Below, piece after piece: positions 9,647 to 18,620 of a stretch of DNA of 64,000 nt (positions are counted from its first letter, which is position 1; every line of letters begins with the position of its first letter). A program made the position numbers and the translations under genes. Source of the DNA: VXNE01 sp963668365 (GTDB lineage Bacteria > Pseudomonadota > Gammaproteobacteria > Pseudomonadales > Azotimanducaceae). Location: NCBI GenBank assembly GCA_963668365.1, contig OY764266.1:2046001-2110000 (forward strand), written 5' to 3'. Under the pieces are notes generated by a model, which saw only the letters and a list, made by a program, of their open reading frames with translations, was not told the DNA's origin and did no database searches.

Positions 9647-10307
9647 TCAATTGAGGCCGAGATTGGCCTGTCGCCAGATCGTGAAGTCCCAGGAAACCTC
9701 CTCCCGATACTCCATTGAGGCCGTCGCCGAATCGAGATCCAGGTCAGAAAACGGCGTGACTCCTTCGATGGCGACCTGCGCATCTTCCAGTTTGCAGGCC
9801 AGGCCGGACTCCTTGCCCAGGAATAGCGAAAATTCGGCATGTCCCGTGCCCACAATCGCTCGCCGCTGATCATATGGACGAGAGGAGCAGGTCCTCGGGG
9901 CGCTTATGGCAACGCTGCCTTTTGCGAAGTGGATCTCTCCCACCAGTGCGTGTCCGTCCGATTCGACCGAGGAAGGAAGGGTGCTGTATCCAGCAAATGT
10001 GGCTACATCGTTGGTCTTCATGAATCGAGTCAACGGTTCGTCCTCGCCGCCGATGTGCAGGACGTACGAGTCCCAGCGATCCGTGCCGGCAACTGCTATG
10101 GGCGCCTGGGATCCATCGAGAGCAATGAGGACGCGCCCAGCCTGGTATGGACCGTAGAGACGGGCTACGGACGGTGCCGACCGGCAGCCGTACATCTCGA
10201 TGGTAAGTGTGCCCCGACCTGTCGATGGGTCCAGTCGCGGCGCGAAGTTGGGTCCCAGGATGGATTGCAATGTTGGGCCGACGACCGCGTAGCTGACGCT
10301 TAGGGCT
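9647..10307 (-). pseudogene. 3' part of an unknown gene split by an ISAzo13-type element
   Basis: About 220 codons read in frame down to the stop at 9647. The protein segment runs from LSVSYAVVG to QANLGLN and has mixed beta-like character; I recognise no family. Its reading frame continues into the IS sequence at 10308 with no start of its own. On the other side of the IS (11606-11776) lies a 57-codon open frame on the same strand and in the same frame, with a start codon and a hydrophobic N-terminus. Inference: the two are one gene of roughly 280 codons interrupted by the IS. Confidence 0.55.
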
Positions 10308-11605
10308 CTCGCCAAAATAGAATGTCCGATATGATCGGCGTTTGTTATGCTGTCGGCGATGGCTGGTTTGACGCAAGCGGCGGTGACGGAGGCGTTGCGG
10401 GGGAAGTACGCGGTGTTGGGGCCGCTGCTGGATGAGCGCACGCGTCGGCTGTGGGCGGCGGCGGAGGCGCGGGCCATCGGGCGTGGCGGCGTGACGCGCG
10501 TCGCCGAGGCGACGGGGATGTCGCGGGTCACGGTGCGCGCGGGGTTGCGGGAGCTGGACGCGGGGGCGGCGCCGGTGGGGGCCGCGCGGCAGCGCCGTCC
10601 GGGCGGCGGCCGCAAGACGCTGACGGCGCGGGACGCGGGCCTGGTGGACGCGCTGGAGCGGGAACTCGAGCCGGTGACGCGGGGCGACCCGACCGGCCCG
10701 TTGCGCTGGACCTGCAGCAGCGCGGCGCGGTTGGCGCGACGGTTGCGGGACGCGGGGCATCCGGTCAGCGAGCGCACGGTGAATCGCCTGCTGCACGAAC
10801 TGGGCTACAGCCTGCAGGCCAACCGCAAGACGCTCGAAGGACGCCAGCATCCGGACCGCGACGCGCAGTTCCGGCGCATCGACCGACGCGTGCGGGCGTT
10901 CCAGCGCCTGGGGCAGCCGGTGGTGTCGGTGGACACGAAGAAGAAGGAGCTGGTCGGCCCGTACCGCAACGGCGGCAGGGAATGGCGTCCGAAGGGACGC
11001 CCCGAGGAGGTGAAGGTGCATGACTTCATCGACCGGGACCTCGGCAAGGCGATTCCGTACGGGGTGTACGACCTGACGGCCAACGCCGGCTGGGTGGGCG
11101 TCGGCGTGGACCACGACACCTCGGAGTTCGCGGTGGCGACGCTGCGGCGCTGGTGGCGGCAGATGGGTCGCCACGCCTACCCGGAGGCCCGCCGCCTGCT
11201 GGTCACGGCGGACGGCGGCGGTTCCAACGGCAGCCGTTCGCGCCTGTGGAAGTACGAGCTGCAGCAGCTGGCCGACACCCTCGGGCTGCGCATCTCGGTG
11301 TGTCACTTCCCGCCGGGCACCAGCAAGTGGAACAAGATCGAGCATCGCATGTTCTGCCACATCACCCAGAACTGGCGCGGCCGGCCGCTGGTGAGCCACG
11401 AGGTCGTGGTCAACCTGATCGGCGCAACGACCACCAGGGAGGGCCTGGCGATCCGCTCCGAACTCGACGAAGGCCAATACCCGACCGGCCGCCAGATCAC
11501 CGACGCGCAGATGAACAACCTCGCCATCAAGCGCGACCCCTTCCATGGCGAGTGGAACTACAGCCTCTTGCCAAACACCATGAACGGATAGATTAATTTG
11601 GCGAG
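10308..11605 (+). mobile_element. Insertion sequence, ISAzo13-like, complete
   Basis: About 1.3 kb. Both ends carry an imperfect inverted repeat: left CTCGCCAAAATA and right (read inward) CTCGCCAAATTA, 11 of 12 identical, with weaker matching further in. One transposase gene fills the element. The bases CT sit immediately outside both ends and could be a 2-bp target duplication, but this is too short to prove. Exact ends are uncertain by a few bases. The element interrupts a minus-strand gene. Confidence 0.75.
10347..11591 (+). CDS. ISAzo13-family transposase (DDE)
   Basis: A 414-residue transposase. The N-terminal half has helix-turn-helix character (GVTRVAEATGMSRVTVRAGL, and a second at SERTVNRLLHELGYSLQ). 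The catalytic core starts with VVSVDTKKKELVGPYRNGG, a signature of the ISAzo13/Rhodopirellula-type DDE family. Candidate acidic residues are D in SVDTKKK, D in VTADGGGSNG and E in WNKIEHRMF. The length is normal for the family and no frameshift is seen, so it may be active. ATG 10347 was used; ATG 10359 is an alternative. Confidence 0.88.
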   Translation: MLSAMAGLTQAAVTEALRGKYAVLGPLLDERTRRLWAAAEARAIGRGGVTRVAEATGMSRVTVRAGLRELDAGAAPVGAARQRRPGGGRKTLTARDAGLVDALERELEPVTRGDPTGPLRWTCSSAARLARRLRDAGHPVSERTVNRLLHELGYSLQANRKTLEGRQHPDRDAQFRRIDRRVRAFQRLGQPVVSVDTKKKELVGPYRNGGREWRPKGRPEEVKVHDFIDRDLGKAIPYGVYDLTANAGWVGVGVDHDTSEFAVATLRRWWRQMGRHAYPEARRLLVTADGGGSNGSRSRLWKYELQQLADTLGLRISVCHFPPGTSKWNKIEHRMFCHITQNWRGRPLVSHEVVVNLIGATTTREGLAIRSELDEGQYPTGRQITDAQMNNLAIKRDPFHGEWNYSLLPNTMNG

Positions 11606-11776
11606 CTTCCTTAGCGCTTCGCAACGGTTTGCGCTGTTGGCGACCCAATTGTCGAGATCCCGGATCTGCTCTGTCGTGCATCCGCCCAGGAACGGGACGC
11701 AGACAGTCAGAATCCCGGCAAGCAAGGCCGACAGGTTGCTTCCCACAATTTCCAACCACATCTGTCGTTCGCCCAT
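11606..11776 (-). pseudogene. 5' part of the gene interrupted by the ISAzo13-like element
   Basis: ATG at 11776 opens a frame of about 57 codons before the IS end. The N-terminus is hydrophobic (SALLAGILTVCVPFLGGC) and could be a signal or lipoprotein sequence, followed by a charged segment (EQIRDLDNW). It is in the same strand and frame as the 661-base fragment beyond the IS. A possible ribosome binding site AGGA lies about 10 bases before the ATG. Confidence 0.5.
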
Positions 11777-11924
11777 GGTACTCGGAATCCTGGCGGGTGA
11801 TGAGCGTGCGGCAGACCGCCATGGCCGCAGACCCAGGCCCCTCGCTTTCTCGCATATTTCTCCTTCGCGCCTGGCAGCACGATTGTATTCTTGCGAGTGG
11901 AAGATGCGCCAAGCGAGACACTGG

Positions 11925-12926
11925 ATGCGGTACAGGCCTTTGGGAATATCGGGAATCGACGCCTCCATCGTCGGGCTTGGCACGGCGGCGATTGGCGGCG
12001 GCGACACGTTTGAAGGCCCGGACGACAAAGAATCCGTCAAGGCGATCCACGCGGCCCTCGACTGTGGCGTCACGCTCATCGACACCGCGCCCTCTTACGG
12101 CTGGGGGCACAGCGAAGAGGTCGTCGGCAAGGCCATCCGGGGACGGCGCGACCAGGTGGTCATTGCCACGAAGTGCGGCGTCTGGTGGGAGGACGAGCGA
12201 GGCTCGTACAATGGCGTGAAGGACGGCAGGGAGAATTACGTCAGCCTGCGTCCCGACACCATCGCCATCGAGGTCGAGAACAGTCTCAGGCGGCTCGGCG
12301 TGGACCATATCGATCTTCTGCAGTGCCACAAGCCGGCCATGCCGCCCGAGGACACGCCCATCCCCGAGACCATGGGCTGTCTCATGGATCTGAGGGACCG
12401 GGGGAAAATCCGCGCGATCGGCGTGTCCAACGTGTCGCTCGATCAGCTCGATGCTTACCGCGAGGCGGGTGATCTCGCCAGCGACCAGTTTCGCTACAGC
12501 ATGATCTTGCGTGATCGCGAAGCAGACATCCTGCCGTACTGCGCAGAGCACAACATTGCAACGTTGACCTATTGGTCGCTCGAGCAGGGTCTCCTCACCG
12601 GCAAGGTGGGATTGGACCGCGTGTTCAGGGAGGACGATTTCCGCAGTGCCGCGGGCGAATGGCTCCCCTGGTTCAGACTCGAGAACCGGCAACGCCTGCT
12701 CGACATGTTTGCCGGCTGGGCCGACCTGACCGAGAAGCATGACTGTACGATCGCCCAACTGACAGTCGCATGGACCGCGGCCCAATCCGGCGCAACTCAC
12801 GTGCTCTGCGGTGTTCGAACCGTCGAGCAGGGTATCCAGAACGCGGGCGCGGGCGCCCTGGAACTGGAGGCAGACGAAATCCAACGCGTCCGGGACGACC
12901 TGGTCGCCCTGGGCGATCCGGTCTGA
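11925..12926 (+). CDS. Aldo/keto reductase
   Basis: A 333-residue NAD(P)H-dependent oxidoreductase of the aldo/keto reductase superfamily (TIM barrel). The catalytic tetrad is visible: Asp53 and Tyr58 in DTAPSYGWG, Lys83 in IATKCG and His135 in LLQCHKP. The C-terminus has the cofactor-binding pattern near GATHVLCGVRTVEQ. MRYRPLGISG is the usual start of the family, so ATG 11925 is preferred over ATG 11904. It may reduce a sugar aldehyde or ketone, perhaps linked to the enolase-superfamily dehydratase nearby, but the substrate cannot be read from the sequence. Confidence 0.9.
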   Translation: MRYRPLGISGIDASIVGLGTAAIGGGDTFEGPDDKESVKAIHAALDCGVTLIDTAPSYGWGHSEEVVGKAIRGRRDQVVIATKCGVWWEDERGSYNGVKDGRENYVSLRPDTIAIEVENSLRRLGVDHIDLLQCHKPAMPPEDTPIPETMGCLMDLRDRGKIRAIGVSNVSLDQLDAYREAGDLASDQFRYSMILRDREADILPYCAEHNIATLTYWSLEQGLLTGKVGLDRVFREDDFRSAAGEWLPWFRLENRQRLLDMFAGWADLTEKHDCTIAQLTVAWTAAQSGATHVLCGVRTVEQGIQNAGAGALELEADEIQRVRDDLVALGDPV

Positions 12927-12964
12927 GAGGCGTCTTTATTCACTGCGTCAGAAGGAAGGCCTTG

Positions 12965-14032
12965 ATGAAGGGAATGCTGAAAGTCATAGGATGTGGCGCG
13001 GGCCTGGCCTTGTGCCTGGGAGTCGTTGGTTGCAGCTCTCAGTACGATACGGGGGAGCAGGGGCTTCCCTCCGCGAATGCCAAGGCAAACGACATCGAGG
13101 AAGCAAAGCCCATGCCTGGGAAAGATGAGGATTTGGCCAAGAAAGAACTCATGGAAAAAATGGTGACCACGAGGACTCCAACTCCGTTAGAGGGCGCCAT
13201 CGTCCACTATGAGGAGTTTCCGTCCGAGCTTATACGGGTTCGCCCGGTGGATGTCTGGCTGCCCGAGGGCTACGACCCCGCATCGACCGACCGATATCCG
13301 GTGATCTATATGCACGATGGCCAGATGATGTTTGACCACAGCGCTTCGCCTTATGCCGGAATGGACCTGTTCTGGGATGTGGACAAGGCGATAGCGCGGC
13401 TCGTTCGCGATGGCGAGATCGGCCCCGCCATTGTCGTGTCGATCTGGATGGCCGACTGGGCGAAGGGTGCGCGAGGGGCTGAGTACATGCCGCAGAAACC
13501 CGTGACCGACAAGGTCCTGCAGTTGATGAAGGAGAGGGGGCAGAGCTTCGCTGTCGAGGACGGCGGAGAGGAAATGACGGCCGACAACTACCTGAAATTC
13601 ATTGTCGATGAACTCAAACCGTTCATCGACGAGAACTACCGCACGCAATCGGACCGAAGCAACACCTTCATCATCGGCTCCAGCATGGGCGGCTTGATCT
13701 CCGCATACGCTATCGCGGAGTACCCGGGTGTTTTCGGCGGCGCGGCCTGCATGTCGTCTCACTGGCCCGCCGGGGATGGTGTCGTCGTGCAGTGGCTCAA
13801 GCACCACTTGCCCTCGGCCGGATCACACAGGATCTATTTCGATCTCGGGACCGAGACCCTTGATGCCGACTATGGACCGTATCAACGGCAGATGGACGAA
13901 GTGATGCGCCAGCACGGCTACACGGCCGGCGAGGACTGGGTCACGCTGCGGTTCGAGGGCGCCGATCATTCACCGAGAGCCTGGCGCGAGCGGCTGCACA
14001 TTCCGTTGAAGTTTCTCCTGGGCCAGCCCTGA
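12965..14032 (+). CDS. Esterase-family alpha/beta hydrolase lipoprotein
   Basis: A 355-residue predicted lipoprotein. The signal ends in VVGC with Cys23. A strong ribosome binding site (AAGGAAGG) lies about 8 bases before ATG 12965, which decides the start. The body matches the esterase D/enterochelin-esterase type: VWLPEGYDP, YPVIYMHDGQMMFD, and the nucleophile elbow GSSMGG with Ser near residue 240. A late His in GADHSPRAWRERL (about 337) fits the catalytic His. It would hydrolyse an ester or carbohydrate ester in the periplasm or at the outer membrane. It lies 38 bases after the aldo/keto reductase gene, so they may share a transcript. Confidence 0.85.
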   Translation: MKGMLKVIGCGAGLALCLGVVGCSSQYDTGEQGLPSANAKANDIEEAKPMPGKDEDLAKKELMEKMVTTRTPTPLEGAIVHYEEFPSELIRVRPVDVWLPEGYDPASTDRYPVIYMHDGQMMFDHSASPYAGMDLFWDVDKAIARLVRDGEIGPAIVVSIWMADWAKGARGAEYMPQKPVTDKVLQLMKERGQSFAVEDGGEEMTADNYLKFIVDELKPFIDENYRTQSDRSNTFIIGSSMGGLISAYAIAEYPGVFGGAACMSSHWPAGDGVVVQWLKHHLPSAGSHRIYFDLGTETLDADYGPYQRQMDEVMRQHGYTAGEDWVTLRFEGADHSPRAWRERLHIPLKFLLGQP

Positions 14033-14064
14033 GTCGAGAGATCGGGAACGCCGCCGCGACCGCG

Positions 14065-15174
14065 TCAGGAGAGATCGGCCAGCTTGTTGCTCTCGATCAG
14101 TTCGAAGTCGATCTGCGCCCCCAGCCCGGGATCGTTGTAGGCGTGGACATGGCCGTTCTCGTCCAGCTCGATCTCGTTCAGAATCGCGTGTTTCTGCACG
14201 TCGTCGGGCAGCAGCACTTCGAAGAACTGGCAGTTCTTCATCGCCATGATCATGTGCAGGTTGGCGATGTTGTTGAGCGAGTTGCTGCCGTGGTGCACCT
14301 CGTAGTTCATCTGGAACGCCTCGGCCAGGTGCGCTGTTTTCATGCAGGACGTGATGCCGCCCTTGATGAAGACGTCGCCCCGCAGGTAGTCCGTGGCCTG
14401 TTCCATCACCCAGGGCGCATAGGACGTGGGACCGGCAAATGGCAGTTCCGTGGCCATGATCGGAATGTGCAGCGCCTGCTTCAGCTTGACGTATGAGTAG
14501 AGATCGTCGTTGGCGAGCGGGTCCTCGTACCAGTAGAACCCCATTTCCTGGGCGGCCACGCCGACCCTGACCGCGTCGGGATAGTCGTAGGACCACGTGG
14601 AATCCAGCATGACGCGGTAATCGTCGCCGACAGCCTTGCGGACCGCATCGCAGATCTTGATGTCTTCGGCCGCGATGCCCGGCGGATGAATCTTGTAGGC
14701 GGCCCAGTTGGCTTCCTTGTGGCGCACGGCTTCCTCGGCGTAGGCCTCGGGAGAGTCGAGCACCGCCGAACTCGCGTACGCGGGCACGCTGTCGCGGTAG
14801 GAGCCCAGCAGCTTGTGTGCCGGCACGCCCGCGGCCTTGCCGGCCAGGTCGTGCAGGGCGACGTCCACGGCGCCCACAACCGGCATGCGCCCCCTCGCCC
14901 GTCGCATCAGGTTCTGCCAGATGCGCTCGCGCGCCAGGGGATCCTCGCCCATCAACATGGGCTTGACCGCGGAGATCAGGAACGGCGCATCGTCCCTCGC
15001 CGATCCCAGCGCGGAACCAAGAAAGCCGTTTCCTTCGATTCCATCGTCCGTGCGGATGCGGAGCAGGGCCATCTGCGTGCTGCGGGTGCCGGAACTGGCG
15101 ACTGTCTTGGTGTAACGGGTCGGCGGAATGTTTTTCCACTCCCACACCGTGACGCTGACATCTGTGATTCTCAT
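14065..15174 (-). CDS. Enolase-superfamily enzyme (mandelate racemase/muconate lactonizing type), likely sugar-acid dehydratase
   Basis: A 369-residue enzyme with the capping domain (about 1-120) and TIM barrel of the enolase superfamily. Likely metal ligands are Asp in MLDSTWSYD (about 190), Glu in WYEDPL (about 216) and Glu in ATELPF (about 239). Lys in AAYKIHPPG (about 160) and His in VHHGSNS (about 294) would be the acid/base pair. The Lys/His arrangement is typical of mandelate-racemase-subgroup dehydratases acting on sugar acids. It ends convergently with the esterase gene (32 bases apart). Confidence 0.87.
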   Translation of the reverse strand: MRITDVSVTVWEWKNIPPTRYTKTVASSGTRSTQMALLRIRTDDGIEGNGFLGSALGSARDDAPFLISAVKPMLMGEDPLARERIWQNLMRRARGRMPVVGAVDVALHDLAGKAAGVPAHKLLGSYRDSVPAYASSAVLDSPEAYAEEAVRHKEANWAAYKIHPPGIAAEDIKICDAVRKAVGDDYRVMLDSTWSYDYPDAVRVGVAAQEMGFYWYEDPLANDDLYSYVKLKQALHIPIMATELPFAGPTSYAPWVMEQATDYLRGDVFIKGGITSCMKTAHLAEAFQMNYEVHHGSNSLNNIANLHMIMAMKNCQFFEVLLPDDVQKHAILNEIELDENGHVHAYNDPGLGAQIDFELIESNKLADLS

Positions 15175-15222
15175 AGCAAGGATTCCTTCTCGTATCTGGA
15201 GGGCGGGGGTAGAAAACTATCT

Positions 15223-16665
15223 TCAGGGGGCGCCAAGCGTTTGCTTCAGCAGCGCGTTCACCTGTCTCGGATCGGCCTTGCCGCGGGTCTCGCGCATGAC
15301 CTGGCCGACGAAGAAGCCCAGCAGCCTGGCCTTGCCCGCTCGCAGTTCGGCGACCTGCGCCGGATGTTCGTCGACGATGCGCGCGACGATGCGGGCGAGT
15401 TCGTCGGTGTCGCGCATCTGCCGCAGTCCCTTCGCGTCGATGATCGCGTCGATGTCGCCGCCTTCCTCCCAAATCGCGTCGAAAACGGTCTTTGCCGCGG
15501 TGTTGGAGATCGTGCCGTCTTCGATGCGCCCGATGAGTTGCGCCACTCGGGCGGCCGAGACCGGGCACCGCGCGATGTCCGTTTCGTGGCGATTCAGCAT
15601 GGCGGCGACGTGGTCCATGACCCAGTTGGCGGCAAGCCTGGCGTCGGCGCCCGTTTCGATGATCGCGTCGAAAAAGGCGGCGGTGTCGGGATCGCTCGCA
15701 AGCGCGCGCGCGGCATAGTCGGTCAGGCCAAGGTCATCGACGTAGCGCGCCCGCTTCGCCCAGGGCAGTTCCGGCAAGCGCGCGCGCGCCTCCTGCAGCA
15801 GGTCCGGCGTGACGCGAACCGGCAGCAGGTCGGGGTCGGGGAAATAGCGATAGTCGTCGGACAGTTCCTTGCCCCGCATCGGTCGCGTTTCATCTCGTTC
15901 CGCGTCGTAAAGACGCGTCTCGCGTACGATCCGGCCGCCGGACTCCAGGACATCGACCTGGCGTTCGATCTCGTGGCGCAGGGCGCGTTCGACGAAGCGG
16001 AAGGAGTTCAGGTTCTTGATTTCCGTGCGTTCGCCCAGTTCGCTGGCGCCGACGGGACGCACCGAAACATTCGCGTCGCACCGCATCGATCCCTCGTTCA
16101 GGTTGCCGTCGCAGATTCTCAAGGTGCGCACAAGGACATGCATCTCGCGGAAGAAGGCCGCCGCCTCTTCGGGCGTGCGCAGGTCGGGGTCGGAAACCAC
16201 CTCGAGCAGGGGCGTTCCGGCGCGGTTGAGATCGACCCCGGTCAAGCCGGCGAACGCATCGTGCAGTGACTTGCCGGCGTCTTCCTCCAGGTGCGCCCGG
16301 GTGATGCCAATCACTCGGGCTGTCCCCGTGCCGTCGGCAGAATCCAGGGTGATTGTGCCGCGACCGACGATGGGTTGCTCGAATTGACTGATCTGGTAGC
16401 CCTTCGGCAGGTCCGGATAGAAGTAGTTCTTGCGGTCGAAGCGGCAGGTCGGGGCGATCTCGCCGTCGATGGCGAGGCCGAACGTCAATGCCATGCGAAC
16501 GGCCTCCCGGTTGAGCACCGGCAACACTCCCGGCAAGCCGAGGTCCACCGGGCAGGCCTGCGTGTTCGGGTCGGCGCCGAACGCTGTCGCGGCGCCTGAG
16601 AAAATTTTCGACCGCGTGGCGAGTTGCACATGGATCTCGAGCCCGACGACGCTCTCAAACTGCAT
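15223..16665 (-). CDS. gatB: Aspartyl/glutamyl-tRNA amidotransferase subunit B
   Basis: A 480-residue GatB. It binds misacylated Glu-tRNA(Gln) or Asp-tRNA(Asn) and phosphorylates the side chain before amidation. The N-terminus FESVVGLEIHVQL and the core (GLPGVLPVLN, FDRKNYFYPDLPKGYQISQ) are diagnostic. A C-terminal YqeY-like tail domain (about 330-480) includes the VGQVMRETRGKADP motif. ATG 16665 was chosen by family N-terminus. It overlaps the gatA stop by 11 bases. Order gatC-gatA-gatB on the minus strand forms one operon. Confidence 0.97.
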   Translation of the reverse strand: MQFESVVGLEIHVQLATRSKIFSGAATAFGADPNTQACPVDLGLPGVLPVLNREAVRMALTFGLAIDGEIAPTCRFDRKNYFYPDLPKGYQISQFEQPIVGRGTITLDSADGTGTARVIGITRAHLEEDAGKSLHDAFAGLTGVDLNRAGTPLLEVVSDPDLRTPEEAAAFFREMHVLVRTLRICDGNLNEGSMRCDANVSVRPVGASELGERTEIKNLNSFRFVERALRHEIERQVDVLESGGRIVRETRLYDAERDETRPMRGKELSDDYRYFPDPDLLPVRVTPDLLQEARARLPELPWAKRARYVDDLGLTDYAARALASDPDTAAFFDAIIETGADARLAANWVMDHVAAMLNRHETDIARCPVSAARVAQLIGRIEDGTISNTAAKTVFDAIWEEGGDIDAIIDAKGLRQMRDTDELARIVARIVDEHPAQVAELRAGKARLLGFFVGQVMRETRGKADPRQVNALLKQTLGAP

Positions 16666-18130
16666 CGGTGCCCTCCCGCTCCGCGCGGAAGCCGACATCG
16701 AACGGGATGTCGGGATGCTGGCGGTGCCAGTCGGTTCGTCGCTGGTATTGCGCGGCGAGGTTGAGGATCCTGCCTTCCTCGAAATGCGGCGCGATGAGCT
16801 GCAGCCCTACCGGCAACCGGTCGAGCATGCCGCAGGGCATGGACATTGCGGGCAGCCCGGAGAGACTCGCGGGAATCGTGAACACGTCTTGGCGGTACAT
16901 TTCCACCGGGTCGGTAACGGCGCCGAGTTCGAAGGCGACACCCGGCGTCACGGGCGCGGCGATCACGTCGACCTTGTCGAACGCATCCAGAAAGTCCTGG
17001 CGAATCAGGCGCCGGACGCGTTGCGCCTGCAGGTAGTAGGCGTCGTAGTAGCCGATGGAGAGGGCGTAGGTGCCGGTCAGGATGCGCCTTTTGACCTCGG
17101 CGCCGAAACCCTCGGCGCGGGACCGGCGGTAAAGCTCGTCGATGTCTTCGGAAGCCTCGGCGCGGTACCCGAACCGGACCCCGTCGTAGCGCGACAGGTT
17201 GGCGGAGGCTTCCGCGCTTGCGATGACATAGTAGGCCGACACCGCCGCGCGGGTGTGGGGCAGGGAGAGGGTCGTCAAGGCGTGGCCGGCGGCCTCCAGT
17301 TCGCGCGTGGCCGCTTCGAGCCGCGCGCCCATGCCGGCATCCAGGTTGTCCCAGTACTCGGCCGGCAGGCCGATGGTCATCGCTTCGGGGCCGCGGAACG
17401 CGGTGGGTCCCGTGTCCGTGCTCGTGGAGTCTCGCGGGTCGTGCCCCTCCATGATCTTGAGCAGGGTGGCCACGTCGTCCGCGTCGCGGGCGAAGGCCCC
17501 GCCCTGGTCGAGGCTCGACGCGAATGCCACCATGCCATACCGCGATACGCGGCCGTACGTGGGCTTGAGCCCGGTCACGCCGCAGAACGCGGCGGGCTGG
17601 CGAATGGATCCTCCGGTATCCGTGCCGGTGGCGCACGGCACGAGCCCGGCGCTGACTGCGGCTGCCGATCCCCCGGATGACCCGCCGGGCGCTCGTCCCG
17701 GATCCCATGGGTTGCGCGCGGGGCCAAACCAACTGGTCTCATTGGACGATCCCATCGCGAATTCATCCATGTTCGTCTTGCCGAGACACACCGCGCCGGC
17801 GGCGGCCAGCTTTCTGACGACGGTGGCGTCGTACGGCGCGATGAAGTTCGCGAGCATTCGGGATCCGCAGGTCGTGCGCACACCCTCGACGCAGAAAACG
17901 TCCTTGTGCGCGAGCGGCACGCCCGTCAACGGTCCGGCTTCGCCGCGCGCGATGCGCGCATCGGCGGCTTTCGCGGCGGCCAACGCGTCTTCACGAGCGA
18001 CGGTGATGAAGCAGTTGAGACTTGCGCTGGCATCGATCTCGGAGAGGCAGTGCTCGGTCAGTTCGACGGCGCTGTAGCGTTTGTCGCGGAGGCCGCGCCG
18101 CAGTCCGGCGATGGATTCATGCGCGCTCAC
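16655..18130 (-). CDS. gatA: Aspartyl/glutamyl-tRNA amidotransferase subunit A
   Basis: A 491-residue amidase that releases ammonia from glutamine for GatB. The amidase-signature triad can be read at the expected spacing: Lys76 (AHKDVF), Ser151 (GGSSGGS) and Ser175 (DTGGSIRQPA). The length is normal. The start is GTG at 18130, 9 bases after the gatC stop. Confidence 0.97.
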   Translation of the reverse strand: MSAHESIAGLRRGLRDKRYSAVELTEHCLSEIDASASLNCFITVAREDALAAAKAADARIARGEAGPLTGVPLAHKDVFCVEGVRTTCGSRMLANFIAPYDATVVRKLAAAGAVCLGKTNMDEFAMGSSNETSWFGPARNPWDPGRAPGGSSGGSAAAVSAGLVPCATGTDTGGSIRQPAAFCGVTGLKPTYGRVSRYGMVAFASSLDQGGAFARDADDVATLLKIMEGHDPRDSTSTDTGPTAFRGPEAMTIGLPAEYWDNLDAGMGARLEAATRELEAAGHALTTLSLPHTRAAVSAYYVIASAEASANLSRYDGVRFGYRAEASEDIDELYRRSRAEGFGAEVKRRILTGTYALSIGYYDAYYLQAQRVRRLIRQDFLDAFDKVDVIAAPVTPGVAFELGAVTDPVEMYRQDVFTIPASLSGLPAMSMPCGMLDRLPVGLQLIAPHFEEGRILNLAAQYQRRTDWHRQHPDIPFDVGFRAEREGTDAV

Positions 18131-18139
18131 TGCGATGGT

Positions 18140-18421
18140 TCACTCCACGACCCTGGGCACCAGGTAGAAGCCGTCACGCGTTGCCGGCGCGATTTCCTGG
18201 TAGGTTTCGCGGTCCACCGACTCTGTCACGATGTCATCGCGGAGCGGCTGGTCGGTATCGAGGGGATGCGCCAGCGGGGCCGCGTCGCCGGTGTCGATGG
18301 CGCGCATCTCGTCTATCAGCGCGACGATCCTGTTGAGGTCGTCCAGGGCGGGACCCACCTCCTCGGGCGTCAGTTCAAGCTGACTCAGGCGCGCGAGTCG
18401 GGCGAGGGTTTCGCGGTCCAT
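18140..18421 (-). CDS. gatC: Aspartyl/glutamyl-tRNA amidotransferase subunit C
   Basis: A 93-residue protein that stabilises GatA/GatB. It begins MDRETLARLARLSQLEL and includes the ALDDLNRIVALIDEM helix; both fit GatC. ATG 18421 is preferred; an in-frame GTG at 18430 would add three residues. It is the first gene of the gatCAB operon, and divergent from mreB with 199 bases between. Confidence 0.93.
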   Translation of the reverse strand: MDRETLARLARLSQLELTPEEVGPALDDLNRIVALIDEMRAIDTGDAAPLAHPLDTDQPLRDDIVTESVDRETYQEIAPATRDGFYLVPRVVE

Positions 18422-18620
18422 CGGGAGCACAGGCGGTGTCGGCGAGATCGCAGACTCTACTACATCCGGCGGATCATTCTCATCCGGCGAGGCGTCCTGT
18501 CGGCATATCTGCCCGGACGCAAGCCGCTCGGGGGAGCCGGCCCGAGGCTTCTTTCTTGCTGTAAGGTAATGCCATTGTTAGAGTGCATCAGCTAATCCAG
18601 TCGCGAGTTCTCTCCTTACG

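Noticed and set aside
9870..12884. A 1004-codon minus-strand frame across the ISAzo13-like element and the reductase gene
   Set aside because: It crosses two clear genes on the other strand and shows no recognisable protein; it is a GC artefact. Only the short pieces either side of the IS, in another frame, look genuine.
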